A stretch of DNA of 64,000 bases, taken from NCBI GenBank assembly GCA_016648135.1, contig JADDOH010004284.1, positions 62,001 to 126,000 of the forward strand, given 5' to 3'. Position 1 is the first letter of the stretch. Each line of letters begins with the position of its first letter. This document shows, piece by piece, positions 1 through 11,472 of this stretch. The notes below the pieces were generated by a model. It was not told where the DNA came from and did no database searches. It saw only the letters and a program-made list of their open reading frames with translations. This DNA comes from Agrypnia vestita (lineage: Eukaryota > Arthropoda > Insecta > Trichoptera > Phryganeidae). The position numbers and the translations under genes were made by a program.

Positions 1-164
1 ATATTTTCACATATCTCTCTCAAAGCCTCTCTCAATACCTTTATTTGCGGAGTTCGATGTCAGCAATGCCTTAAGAAAAGTGATTTCTCACGCGGCTTGG
101 TCTAAATTCATACCTACATCTTCTCATGCATACTCTACGATATGGTAAGCAATAAAAGTTTAGG

Positions 165-660
165 AAAAATGAACGAGTTTGTGTATTTGGGAAGTATGTA
201 TGTTCAGTACGCGAGTGAACGCGAGAAACAAAGTAAATGGCGCTCTGAATGCAATTATGGCCAATAATAATCTGTCAAAGGAAGCAAGACTACCGGTACA
301 TAACGACGTTCTAGTGCCAACACTGGTGTATATGTATGGAAAGGAAGCCTGGATTTAGCACAAAAGGAATGAAAATAGACTGAATGCGATGGAAATGGGG
401 TCACTAAGGCGCTTGTGTGGAAAATCTTTGGTCGATTGTGAAGAACGAGTAAACTAAAAGTGAACGTAATGTTGGCTTTAGCATAGTAGATAGACTAAGG
501 AAAAGATCGCTAAGATGGTTTGGTAATGTGTAACGTAGGAATGGAGAAAGGATGGTTAAGAAAGTGTACGGGGCCAATGTTGAAGGCAGCACGAATAGAG
601 GGCGGCCACGAAAGAAGAAAGAAACAATCAAATACTACAAAGATTTAAGAATGGCACCCT
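165..660 (+). mobile_element. LINE fragment, reverse-transcriptase C-terminus, (GTTA)n-tailed family, copy 1
   Basis: Read through several frameshifts and stops, the plus strand gives the C-terminal part of a non-LTR retrotransposon reverse transcriptase. Recognisable blocks in order are EFVYLGSMYV, a basic stretch NNNLSKEARLPVHNDVLVP, YGKEAWI, KRNENRLNAMEMGSLRRLC, GKSLVD, LRWFGNV and the NRGRPRKK-type tail. The same block order recurs at 38520-38987, and its end recurs at 16166-16484, 19810-20012 and 41411-41657, so these are copies of one family. This copy is decayed and lacks the RT catalytic core, which would lie upstream of the window. Confidence 0.75.
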
Positions 661-1539
661 AAAAAGGCTTTACAATAATATAATACACCTAAAAAGAATA
701 CAATGATATTTATGATACATGAAGGATTTTTTTAAGAATATAGGTAATGAAGGAGATGAAAGAATTCGCCCAGAATGCCGAATTGAAAATGTCCGTGATT
801 TGTAAGTGTATCGATAATAAATTTAGTTGGATGTCTCTTATCGCGCTACGTGGCCCGCAATAAAAGTGTCGAGATTTCCAGGGGGACAATAATAATACAT
901 TTTTCATGCCGACCGTTGTATATTGGGGCGATCGGCCCAATAAAGTTTGCGGACGACATAACACGTTATATAACCAAACGCACGGACCTGACTATCCATC
1001 GTCCATCATATCAACGAACTCTCGCAATAAAAATCAAATGAGAAAATAAAATGTATTTCTACGTAAACATTGGTATTTTTTAACGTCGAAGTTGCGTCGT
1101 CACATCATGGACCATTTTCTTCTCAATATCGTAATAATATTGACTCATATTTTTGAACAGAAAATTTTAATAGTTTAAAAATAAGATCTTATTTAGTGCT
1201 CGCCATCATTCTATAGCAATAAACGAGTTACAAGTATGTTCGTCTTTCACGTGAAATTATTTCAAGTTTAGTACTTCTACTTTTCCTTTGAGGTTAGGCG
1301 CATTTTTTGATTGTAAAATTTCTGGTGATGGGTAATTTTCCGCAGCATCTTAGATCTTTATGACTTAAATAACAATCAATGTCAAAACCAGTGCCCATCT
1401 CAAACTATTCTACATTATTCGTAACTAGTACACACTACGGATTCATGAAATTATTCGTTGATCTTGTTCTTCTTCATGTTGTACTAAAGAGGGTCTTGCA
1501 TATTTTCATGTAATCACGCTAACCACACCCAGAGTTTTC
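661..1539. other. AT-rich stretch without recognised gene
   Basis: Short open frames of 60-84 codons occur on both strands between 700 and 1040 but match no family I know and show no coding signature. I see no repeat shared with the rest of the window. Confidence 0.4.
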
Positions 1540-1559
1540 TGGGATATTCTGCCGCGTTT

Positions 1560-1612
1560 CTACGACCTTTCTGACCGACCTGATGGACTGCAATGGGAAT
1601 CGAAACGTCGGA
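1560..1612 (+). other. Degenerate hammerhead-like motif
   Basis: CTGATGG (1580-1586), CAATGGGAATC and GAAACGTC (1602-1609) reproduce the order of the motifs at 40933-40964 and 58740-58780, including the flanking phrase for a colon-like consensus 'cgacctttctgaccgacc'. The conserved CTGANGA core is broken and one stem-II arm is shortened, so this is a decayed relative, not an active ribozyme. Confidence 0.4.
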
Positions 1613-1699
1613 AAACTCACACCAAATGATCCTGAACGGCCGTGAAAACCTGAGAACATATCTAAACCACGTTAAATTTGCTCACATCGCAGTATTGTA

Positions 1700-2250
1700 G
1701 CGCTATATGTTTTGTTTTAGAACTAATTCTCGCCTTCCTGCTGCGACATTATTATACGGAAATTCAACAATCTACTATCCTAATTTCTAATGTTCGTCTG
1801 TAACTTGCTGGAATTGCAACAACAACATGACTAGCCGCTAATAAAGCGCGGGCAGACGAGTGTGATACGTCAATCAGCGCGGCCGCATGCAAGAGTTGCG
1901 CCAACAAATTACACGGTCAGGACATTTTTATATTAATTTAATGATGTGATTTTTCACGTTTTATAATGAATAAATTAAATTTAATAAAAAACACAATTAA
2001 TAAACGAGGTATCACCGCTACTAAAGAGTAACGAGAAATACGCTATCATTCCACATCCAAGTGACAGAAGGTGTACGTTTGTAGGTATTCATGTACAAGC
2101 CGCTATAACAATTTATTCTGGATATTTTCCAAGTTTAAGTACCGTATTGCGGATCCAAAGAGGAGAGACTTACTCTTGTACACTTCCGAATAAAGAAAGA
2201 TACTACATTCTTATTGTAAAGTTGCAATTCTTTCAGAACAAAGTTCTGTG
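1700..2250. other. Unannotated AT-rich stretch
   Basis: No gene, repeat or regulatory pattern recognised apart from a short GC-rich patch at about 1830-1900. Confidence 0.35.
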
Positions 2251-2257
2251 AAATTTG

Positions 2258-2424
2258 AAAACAAATTTATTAATCAAATAGGATACACAGAAAAGTGAAA
2301 TCAACGAAAAAATAGGATAGGAATGAGATCCGTGGTTCGAATCCCGGTAGCAGCCAAATATTTTTTCGTTGATTTGATTTTTCTGTATGTCTTTCTTATT
2401 GATTAATAAATTTGGTTTTAAAGA
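2258..2424 (+). repeat. Inverted repeat with a tRNA-like B box in the loop
   Basis: Arms of about 55-60 nt (2262-2315 and 2355-2420) are inverted copies of each other with few mismatches: the left arm ends AAATCAACGAAAAAATA and the right arm begins TATTTTTTCGTTGATTT. The loop holds GTGGTTCGAATCCCGGTAGC, which fits the RNA polymerase III B box and T arm of a tRNA. This looks like a SINE scrap captured in, or forming the core of, a fold-back element. Confidence 0.6.
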
Positions 2425-2507
2425 TACTACAAGTTAACTTTTGATAAGAATTTTTGTGGGATTTAAAAAATATATATTTTTAAAATCAGCCAAAAGTTCG
2501 CTCCACG

Positions 2508-2606
2508 AAAATAGGACTTATTTGCTGGTCTCCTGGAATGGGGCTAGAATCATCGACCACTGGATCACTAGGCAAGTGTCCTAACCACTAAAACATCAAG
2601 CTCCTC
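2508..2606 (-). mobile_element. tRNA-derived SINE fragment, copy 1
   Basis: On the minus strand the sequence reads through a tRNA-like head: TAGTGGTTAGGACACTTGCC fits an A box and the D arm, followed by a decayed B box. Its 3' flank AAATAAGTCCTATTTT is shared, with small changes, with the copy at 9302-9392, which supports one SINE family. The head resembles an Asp/Glu-type tRNA but is not a functional tRNA gene. Confidence 0.55.
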
Positions 2607-2659
2607 TTTTGGTTGTTCCAAATGTTTATCAAATAAATTATTATACTTTTATGCAAAAG

Positions 2660-2876
2660 AAATTGCGAGCTAAACATACGAGGAGCGTGATTAAGAGGTA
2701 CGAGGAAAGTGTTAAATGCAACAACAACAGAAGGCGTTCGCAGAAGACCTGGCATAATCAGATGGATCAACTATTGGAGGATGGCCTTGTTAAAACCGTC
2801 ACAAACCAAGACGTGGAAGATGGAAGTGGACGAAGAAAGTGGTGCGCTGGGATCTGCCGAAAATGGCGCGATTGAA
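2660..2876 (+). mobile_element. Degraded LINE tail, same family as copy 1
   Basis: The frame containing RRRSQKTWHNQMDQLLEDG and a basic upstream segment parallels GRPRKTWHDQIQQVFEDG at 16166-16484. It is a diverged 3' coding remnant; the usual (GTTA)n tail is not preserved. Confidence 0.6.
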
Positions 2877-4335
2877 CGATAATTATATCAAACGAAATTG
2901 CTTTTACTAGGGATCACAATCTTAACTGAATTTCCTTTCTATACTGCATTTTCCACAGTGCATTTCCGCTCGGTTCCGCATATTTGATTAATCTCATACG
3001 TAATACAACTCTCGGCGATGTTATTTCAGCTGACATTGAGAGCTGCATTCCGAGTCTCGAAGCAGGCGAATACAGAGTGAATACCCTCGACTGAATTCCG
3101 CGCTTCGAGTGAGTATCTCGCAAAATATACAATAATACAAGCTCTTTGAGCATGCACTGAACACGCGCCTCGCGCGAACACTTCAAAATTGTGGACGCTA
3201 AAAGCAATTTCAGATCCAACAATACGCATTTTCCTTTTTGTTACCAAATTATTATTTTCAAATTGATAAAAATAACAATGAAAGAAAAGGGTCTCGAGTT
3301 ATAATTTTCTTGGATGATTTGAATTCAAACACATCAAAATCTCGCGCTAAAACCATGGATAGATTTTAAAAAACGTTTAAACGATCACAAACACGGTCGA
3401 AGCGAATCAAAACAACGAGTTCGGTTTATTAGTACAAGAGTTATAATTATAATTTATCACAATAATTGATTTGAATGTTGAAACATTACAATATACAACA
3501 GATCACATTATGTAGGAAATATTGTAACATAGAGAATATCATCACTCAGGGTTATGCCCTAGGACTAGTTGAATTTAAACATAAAAAAATTAAAAGTATT
3601 AACAAATACCTGATAATATGTTATCATGATTTAAACTGTAAACCTATGTAAACATGGATTTATTCAAAAAAAAAAAAAAGTTCCACTTTGTGATGACGTA
3701 ATATTTAATTAAAATCTAATAACTTTGTTTACACCACTGTTAGACACAAAATCAACATGTTACGAGACAATGTTCTCTTCTTCTGGATGAGTTGTATACT
3801 AAAGTTGAAATATAGATTAACATTAGGAGAGGGTTAAGGAAAACAATTTGTGGGAAGGAGGGGAGGAAGAGAGTTAATTAGAGAATTAAAAGGGGAAAAA
3901 TTGTTATTTATTTTATTTTAATTTTTAACAAACTGACCGTCAAAAGGTCCCGAACTGACCCTAATAGATGGTTCTAAAGTGACATTAGAGTACAAAGTAA
4001 TATATATTATGTGGGAAAATATTTAATTCTATCTGATTATTAATTATTTATTGTTTTTGGTTCGATACATTATTAAACATTAAATGACAAATTGCATGTG
4101 CAAGAACTCAATTACGCACTCTATTAATATTCTAATTGTGCAGTAGGCGATACTTTAAAAATTTTTCATTTATCTTATTTTTACCAAATGTTCAAAAGCA
4201 GTAAAAAAAAGTTTAATCGAGAGACGTGATAACCCAATTTAGTAGTATAGTTAAATTAAAAATAGCAAACGCGGTGTACATATCTGCTACAGAGAGGTAT
4301 GTGACATATCAGCAAATATATTTATATCAAAATCG
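2877..4335. other. Unannotated AT-rich stretch
   Basis: Contains a poly(A) run at 3667-3679 and short frames on the minus strand at 2914-3247 that match nothing I recognise. No shared repeat seen. Confidence 0.35.
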
Positions 4336-4339
4336 CAAA

Positions 4340-4800
4340 GTTTCCTTATTTGGAAGAATAAGAAGATATATAACTAAACATACAAGTACATAGTTTATTA
4401 ATATACAATACTATGATTCTCCCGCACATAGATTATTGTTCCAGTATATTATTTATAAACAACGAAGGAATGCTAAAGAAACTTCAAATAGTACAAAACA
4501 GAGCGATGCTTATATTGAAGTGTAATAGGAACAGGGATTTTAATTCTTACAATACAAGAGGAAGCGACAAAATAGGACTACTGAAGAAAAAGAATGACAC
4601 CTCACAAAATTGTATGATGTACAAGTGTCTAAAAATCTTCGATAGCCTGCCAAAGGAAATTCAAAACACGGTGAATATAAGGAGTGCAAAAAATGTTATT
4701 GTAAAAACTTTTAAATGACTAGATGGAATGCAATATGTTTAAGTGAAATCATGTATTAGCCCACACAACATTATGTGTGGTACTAAATAAGATAAATAAA
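4340..4800 (+). mobile_element. LINE 3' end, PHIDYCSS family, copy 1
   Basis: The plus strand encodes PHIDYCSSILF, then LKKLQIVQNRAMLILKC, then FNSYNTRGSDKI and CLKIFDSLPKEIQ. These are the conserved C-terminal blocks after the thumb of jockey/CR1-type non-LTR reverse transcriptases. About 90 nt of 3' UTR follow the stop, ending in a (TAAA/AATA)n tail at 4790-4804. A second copy lies at 51600-52580. The fragment is 5'-truncated, as is usual for LINE insertions. Confidence 0.85.
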
Positions 4801-4839
4801 TAAATACGTAATTATGAAATCACACACCCACAAAGCAAT

Positions 4840-5320
4840 TCACGTAGACACCATTAAAACGCGAACGCGTCCGCAGCTTAGAGCGGCATTGTTCCGCTGC
4901 AACGCTGCTGGTGACACACATGACAAGAAACGGGTCAGACCCCGCAAGACGCGGAGGTCTGCCCACAGATCCAGATAATCCTCATGTAGGTCACTGGATC
5001 CAGCGCGGCGTCCCGTATCCACCGGACGAGAAAGTCCCAACCGGGCCGACAAAGCCGACAGAGAAAGACGCGGGCCGCGCGCCTTTCGCACGAGTAAAGC
5101 CGTCCTTTTGGCAAGACTCCCGCGCCTCGGGAGTTCAGCAGCTCGGAACTGTGGAGCTCTGGTAGCGTGCCAAAAAGTGCGGCGGGAACTGGAGCCGGCT
5201 CGGCGTTGCGCTGCGCTATAGTGCTGCATCCGAGGAATCGCGTTGGGGTAGTCCACGGCCGGGAGATAACGAGCGGACGCAGAGACGATAAATGCGCCGC
5301 ATATTTTCGAAAGAACGACA
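4840..5320. other. GC-rich island with long chance frames
   Basis: Locally high GC and CpG. Overlapping frames of 138 and 212 codons exist on the minus strand and one of 84 codons on the plus strand, but the longer frame extends into plain AT-rich sequence and none shows a known domain. I do not call a gene; a promoter-type island or diverged exon is possible. Confidence 0.35.
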
Positions 5321-5576
5321 CTTGATGGGAATCAAATATTCGCAATGCGGCATTCGTTGTCCGAATGCCGTTTTTTTGAGGGACGAGTTTGCGGATGTAC
5401 GGTCGACTGGGTGAGTGTGTCTGTATATATGGCAATTGATAAATACCAAAAGCATGCGTAAAAAGATGCACGTTTGCAAGGATGTGTGTCACGATACAAA
5501 TAAATACATGCGGTGAGCGGTGACTAAATCGCAAAGAAAGCAATGGACTTCGAGATCGGTGTACATATGACAATTT

Positions 5577-6069
5577 GGGAATGCAATCCCGATTCCCCGA
5601 GATCGGGATCCCGCGAAATCTCGAGGCATTTTACGAGATCAATCCCGAAGCGAAAAATCGGACGAAATTATTGGGATTATCGGGATTGATCAACATTTTT
5701 TATGTTTTGTATGTTTAATTGTGTATGTATAGAGCTTTTAGTAAGTACTTAAAAACTTATTTTCAAATAATGAAAATAGCTTTGAATAATATTTGCTGTA
5801 TTTTATCATCCTAACATAGTAATGAAAACTACTACTAATTAGTAGTTTTACACCTGCAAAAACTTTAATGCAATGATTAATAATGAACATTTTATTAAAA
5901 TTGCTTATATGAAAATGCAAGACATTGTCTTTAATAGCTAGTCAGCTCCATAAACAAACATAAAACACAAAAGTATTCGGGATCCCGATCCATAGGGATC
6001 CTGCGGGATTGGAAATTATAATCTCGAGGGATCCCGAAAGGGCGATTCCGACTCGGGATTGCATTCCCT
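5577..6069. mobile_element. Non-autonomous DNA transposon with GGGAATGCAATCCCGA termini
   Basis: The left end GGGAATGCAATCCCGA (5577) is the exact reverse complement of the right end (6054-6069). Subterminal copies of CGGGAT and ATCCCG cluster inside both ends, typical of hAT-type transposase binding sites. The 493-bp interior is AT-rich with no transposase. ACAAT occurs just outside both ends, but a full 8-bp target duplication is not evident. Confidence 0.65.
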
Positions 6070-6324
6070 TGTTACAATATATGAGTTTGTTTTGTAATTG
6101 AAAAAATGTCATTTTAATCCCTTTAATTTTCGAAAACCCATGTCCATATTTGAAGGCACGACTGTGGAATATGCACTAAGTATTTCTAGTATAAATAGGA
6201 TTCCAACACTTAAATACCCATACCAGAAAAAGCTGCATTACATATAAACCCAGGCAGAGAATATTTTTTTTTACATTTTTCTTCATCGTTGGAGTCGACA
6301 AAGACACAAAATACCAGTAACCAA

Positions 6325-6660
6325 TGATATAATAATCTGTAGATTCGTTACAAGCGTGAAATCGTGACAAGTCAAAAATAAGGTAATTGCCTTACTTGCG
6401 TTCGTTGCCAAACGGACCGAACCAAAACTCCGACTACGAAAACTACGCCAAAAAAAAGTCCCGGGGAAAAAGGAACAGAATATCGTACACTATTGAAAGA
6501 ATGAGTATGTAATTTTAGTCACCGTGACTTCAAATTACCTGATTTTTACGTGATTACTTGATTATGTGATTTGTTTTATCTTTGAATGCAATATTCGCTA
6601 CATTTGAAATCGGGCTAGTATGGGAATAACGTGTCTATTTATAATACGTCAATGCCAGTA
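6325..6660 (+). repeat. Interspersed repeat C, copy 1
   Basis: Shares long blocks with 38998-39325 (inverted) and 48460-48622: the pieces TTAGTCACCGTGACTTCAAA, GGCTAGTATGGGAATAACG and TAATACGTCAATG appear in the same order. No coding capacity. Probably a MITE or SINE-like unit; class not determined. Confidence 0.65.
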
Positions 6661-7411
6661 ACAATGTGATTATATATATAAAATCCATTCGTGAAGTTCC
6701 TGTAAAATTTTCAAAATTTTTTAAACTATTTCAAATGCAATATTTTCGTTGTTCTATTTTTGACTCCTTGATGGGCCTTCAACAAAATATTTCCTACGTC
6801 AAAAAGAAACACATTTTGGCTGCGCTGTTTGTTTTAAATTAATAATTAATTGATTTAGCGTCTCTAGGATAAGGTGATGAAAATTCTGATGATTTTTTGC
6901 GGTTCAAGCCACTGCAGTAGCAATAGCAAAACCCCGGTCGGATGCTGGTAGTGAATGAAGATGGAAATGTTCGGATGTGCGTACATGCTACGCGAGAAAG
7001 TGTTCGGCGCTACTATTAATATCATGTAACGTAGGCTCGACGCTTTCAACTTCGTTCCATTTTAGACCTGCATATGCCAACCGTATAAATAATCGAAAGC
7101 TTGGGCCACATAAACAAGGTGAGAGTCCTACGTGACACGATTTGCAGCAAGTCCGAATGGGACAGCATCGAAGAAAAGCGGGAAGTGAGAATAATCATAC
7201 TCTATAACACCAAACAACACGTTTTTTTTATCATGAAGACATTATTTATTATTAATTTATCATAAAAAGTGTACCTACTGTGTAATTATATCATTCAAAA
7301 TGTTCATAAAATATATATACTTTGCACTCTAATGTCAATCTAGGACCATGTATTAGGGTTAATAATGATCTGTTGACAGCCTGTTTAAAAAATAAATAAA
7401 TTAGTAAACGA
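6661..7411. other. Unannotated stretch
   Basis: AT-rich with no recognised gene. Only short frames without family resemblance. Confidence 0.35.
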
Positions 7412-7950
7412 CCAGTGATGTACAAGACACCCTTTACAAAGTATCTGGAATACAAAATGCAAGATACTTTAAAATCAAGTATTTCAGATACCAGATACAA
7501 ATAACTTTCTGGAACGGTATCTGAAATACTAGATACAAAATACGTATCTTCTAAATGCTTTTTAAGATAACATTCTTTCGTAAGAAAACATATATTATTG
7601 AATGTAAGTTTATTTCTTTACATGAATTATTTACGAATAAATCGCGTTGATCTCGCAAATGTGACCAGATAAAATATTATATTTTTAAGGTTTTAATTGA
7701 GACTTGAGTAAAACCAGTTCTTCAAACATTTTGTCGCTCATTTTTCTTTGATGAGGTCTCGTTATAGGTACATCATTGGAAAAAAGTATCTTAGCAATCT
7801 TAGTATTTACAAAATACTAAGATACCAAAAGAATGTATCTCAATGCAAGATACAAGATGAATATTCAAAAAAGTATTTCAGATACAAGATGAAAATACGT
7901 ATTTTGCATCTTGTATCTGTATTTCAAATTCTTGTATCTTATTTCTGTAA
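7412..7950. mobile_element. hAT-like MITE rich in GTATCT/AGATAC motifs
   Basis: The left end CCAGTGATGTACAAGACACC fits the CAGTG start common in insect hAT elements. Both halves are packed with GTATCT and AGATAC in both orientations (7441-7550 and 7785-7945), which gives extensive self-pairing. The right end is decayed and no target duplication is visible. Confidence 0.4.
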
Positions 7951-8199
7951 ACGACACTCTTCGAAGGAGACATCTCAAGCAAATGCCAGAAAAGACTTAT
8001 CTCCCGAAAGGTGAAAAACGCAATCAAAGATTAAATAAAAGCTTAAACGTACGTATTTACGTTAAAATAAATGAGTACGTTTGTAGGTGTATAAATAATC
8101 AAATAGAAGAATCTGCCTGCTGTCGAGATGAAACAATTTACTTCCTCGGGTCTGGGCAAGAGGCAGAAATAACAAAACTGCCGACACTGCAGCTCGTAA

Positions 8200-8265
8200 T
8201 TTGATCACCTTTTTACTCCCTTTCTTTAAACTCGTAGCGTCTGGTTGCTTGTCTGACGAAAACCA
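8200..8265 (-). repeat. Fragment of the TACTCCC MITE family
   Basis: TTTTTACTCCCTTT followed by ACTCGTAGCGTCTG matches the right terminus (inverted) of the copies at 14265, 17805 and 40167. Confidence 0.5.
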
Positions 8266-8420
8266 TTGTTCCGTCATTTTCGACGGGTAACAACTAGTAC
8301 CGATATAAAAAGCACGTTACAATTGATAGATAGATAATACGAAAATGTTGAAATAAATAAATCCGAAATACAGTTGCGTTAAACAGATAAGATATACAGG
8401 GATATTTAACTCTTCAAGAA

Positions 8421-8950
8421 ACAAGGCTCTATGCCAATTAATGCTATCTTGTGGTACAAACTAATTACACGATATCATGAAGATGGGACATATAAGCATA
8501 GATTGATTCATAAACATAGTACCAGATTTACGGTTAAAGAAGGACTACGAATACCGAAGGTCATAAATAAATATGGACAAAGAACATTAAAATATGTCAT
8601 ACCAAAAATATTAAATAAAATCCCATGTCGTGTCAAAATGGATATTAATAAAAAAGGGCAAAATACAGAATTAATGAATATGTTATTAAATAAAAGAGAC
8701 TTATTTTGATTTTGGTAATATTTGTATTTTTTCTTGTATTGTTGTATAGTATTGTTGATTTGTATTTGAGTTTATAAGATCTATTGTAATTAATTAATAT
8801 GAATGTATTTCTGGTAAATACAATTTATTTATATATATGTATTGATGCACCTACAGACAAATATCAATGTGATGTTTTGTAGGTCTGAGATGTAAAAAAA
8901 ATAATAATAAATAAATAAAAATAAAAAAATAAATAAAATAAAAACTAAAA
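8421..8950 (+). mobile_element. LINE 3' end, NKYGQRTLKY family
   Basis: A 92-codon frame (8431-8709) contains ILWYKLITRYHEDG, IHKHSTRF, PKVINKYGQRTLKYVIPKIL and LNKIP, the spacing expected of the C-terminal end of a non-LTR reverse-transcriptase ORF. About 240 nt of 3' UTR follow, ending in an (AATA/AAATA)n tail at 8895-8950. It is 5'-truncated and distinct from the other LINE families here. Confidence 0.8.
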
Positions 8951-9301
8951 GACATCGGCGATTTTTTTTTCATATCATGTAAATTACTATTTCTAGGCAC
9001 GCGGCCGGTAGTGTACGAGCACACCATTTCAATAATTTACGAGCTGTACCTACACCAGCGACGTTTCCGGGAATTATTTCGCACACCTACGACGTAGATG
9101 TCTTGTGGAATGGGAAAAAATACTAAAAGGTCAACCGGTTAAAACGTTAAACCGAAAATTATACCACATTTTTATAAATTTTTACCATAAATCTGAGGTC
9201 AGTCTAAAATAAATATTTTTTAAAATAGAGATGCGTACACGGAATACGCGTCACATCAATATTCTAACTATTTTCAAATTAAGCTAAACGCTTGAGCTAT
9301 G

Positions 9302-9392
9302 AAAATAGGAATAATTTGCTGGTCTGGAGTGAGATTCGAACCCGCGACCTTTGGATCACGAGGCGAGAGTCCACAAGACCAACAAGCTACTT
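9302..9392 (-). mobile_element. tRNA-derived SINE fragment, copy 2
   Basis: On the minus strand GTCGCGGGTTCGAATCTCAC is a good tRNA T-arm and B box, preceded by an A-box-like GTTGGTCTTGTGG. The shared 3' flank AAATTATTCCTATTTT ties it to the copy at 2508-2606. Confidence 0.65.
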
Positions 9393-9721
9393 TTTGTTTA
9401 GCATGTTTACCATGTTCATTCCGATGTTTGATCCGCATTCATTACCGATGTTTAGCAAAATGGAATATCGTTTTGCCATTTCACGACATATCATTTTTCT
9501 GAATTTCTATCAAGTGCTCCCAGCGTGTACGATTTTTGCCTACACCACAGAACAGACAGCTCTATTTTACAAGAACCAAATTCTGAGCAAAAACTGTCTT
9601 CCACATCACTCATGCGCATTCATAAATGGAACATGTCATAAGACGCGCGAATGCATTAGAGAGGTCGGTGAAGTAAGGCAGAAACGAAAGAAAGACCACC
9701 AACTAGATCTGGAGATTATAC

Positions 9722-10012
9722 TCCCTTTCTCATTGTATCAGGTTCGTGCCTACTGCACGCGTCGGGGTCATTACTCATTTGTATTGATTGCAATTTGAAA
9801 AAACCATTAAAATTTCGAAAAATTCAAAATTATACTATAATTATTAAATTTCTTTAAACGAAAATTTGTTAGATAATTTTTATCGTCGCCACTAGCCTGC
9901 CTGCAAAGTTTCAGCTAGATTGGATCACGGGAAAAGGGTTAAAAATCGATCCAAAGTTTTCCGGCAGACAACAAACCGCAGACGCTACGAGTTAAAAGAA
10001 ATGGAGTAATAA
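9722..10012 (+). repeat. TACTCCC MITE family, diverged copy
   Basis: Begins TATACTCCCTTTCT and shares the conserved block TTTCAGCTAGATTGGATCAC, GGAAAAGGGTTAAAAATCGA and GCTACGAGTT with the other copies. The left half differs from the other copies, so it may be recombinant. Confidence 0.6.
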
Positions 10013-11470
10013 GAATTTATTCTAGAAAATAAATCCATACCTGGTTTGGAAGCCCTGAGAGAGAGAGTGATAAATCATACAGAAAGGGAAACTCGGGATA
10101 ATCCAAAGTAACGTAATTTGATTTAGGGAAGTTTATCACTGGGAATTACGCCTTAATGTATAATACCTAAGGCAATATCGAGCGCCATGTGCCACAATTT
10201 GTCTGGCTGGCGGTTAGCGTAATATTTCACGTCGAGCAATTTGAGGCCAGAACTGACGTATTAAAAAATGTAAGTGTCAAACAAAAACACGAGCGAATTT
10301 CCCGCAAAGTTCGCGCTAATCCCCTGAAATGCGGACGGCGCCAAAGGCCCTAATGGCGTGGCAACATTTCACCGAAAATTTGAACACTGACGCGCAACTT
10401 TTCCCCAAGAGCGCCCCTCGGCGGCCGGTTTATACACCCCCATTGATAAGGCCGATTGAAATAGCCGCGCACTATTTTAAGAAGAGATAACCTTTAGGGC
10501 CGAATCAGCCGCGGTCGGGTGGGTTTCGCTTGTTAACTAATTAGAGCGTAAAATGTTAAGAATGTGCTGTTAAAAGTGACGAACCTAGGAAAAGTAACAT
10601 AGGCACAGTATAACGAACAATCAGCAACAAAATTAGAATGGTAGAATGAACAGCGTGGGATAAAGCCATTAGCCGAAGTACCACGTGCTTGCGAAAACAT
10701 GTTGGGGACTTTCCGCCTGGAAAAGATTACTACCTAAATACATAGTGTATTTAAAAATATGCTAGTACTATAAAGGATGTGATTGTATACCTAATTATGT
10801 TAGTTAGAGAACATCTCATTCTGCTCAAGAAGAAGATACATATATTACCTATACATTGATCAATGTTATCAAAGTATGTAATTGCCTGGTAGAATGATCA
10901 GATCCACATAGAGATCGAGGACACATTTTTCACCTAATTGTAGCATTTTAATTACCACTTTCTGCGAAATGAACCAAATTGATGAGTACATGAATTCTAA
11001 ATTCTGATATTAGCGCAGGAATAATAAATAACATACAAAAACGTCGTGAATAACGTATATTCACTTCAATTTGAAGTTTTTACAGGTTAGCCACAATACA
11101 ATTACAGGTTGGCCACAATTCGCCATGGAAGTAAATTTTCGGAATTTGTAGACATTTTTCAATGTAGGAGCATACCCGAATTAAAGAATTACTTAGCTAC
11201 AGAATTAATTAGTTTAATGGACTAAATTTTTACTTATGTTTCGTTTCCCGTGAATTATATATATTTATTTATTTTAGTGTGTCATAATTATTGTTCATTT
11301 CCCTTTTAAATATGTTATGATTTTATCTTATATTTTTATTTTTTGGTTTATTTTATCATCTTATCTTATTCATGTGGTATATTGGTTTAATTATCTTTAT
11401 TTTACTCTATTATTAATTTGTTAAGGTTTCTAATTATTGCTGTTTGCTTGTGTACTAATCATCGTTTATA
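10013..11470. other. Unannotated stretch
   Basis: Includes a moderately GC-rich patch at 10300-10540 and long AT-rich sequence after it. No gene or shared repeat recognised. Confidence 0.35.
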
Positions 11471-11472
11471 TA

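Noticed and set aside
2326..2356. Possible tRNA gene (GGTTCGAATCCCGG)
   Set aside because: Only the T arm and B box are present; no acceptor stem or anticodon arm can be folded.
4935..5573. 212-codon minus-strand open frame
   Set aside because: Half lies in GC-rich sequence with few stops and half in plain AT-rich DNA; no domain, no splice signals, and overlapping frames on the other strand.
9318..9392. Possible functional tRNA on the minus strand
   Set aside because: A and B boxes are visible but the acceptor stem does not pair and the shared 3' flank with 2508-2606 shows a SINE.
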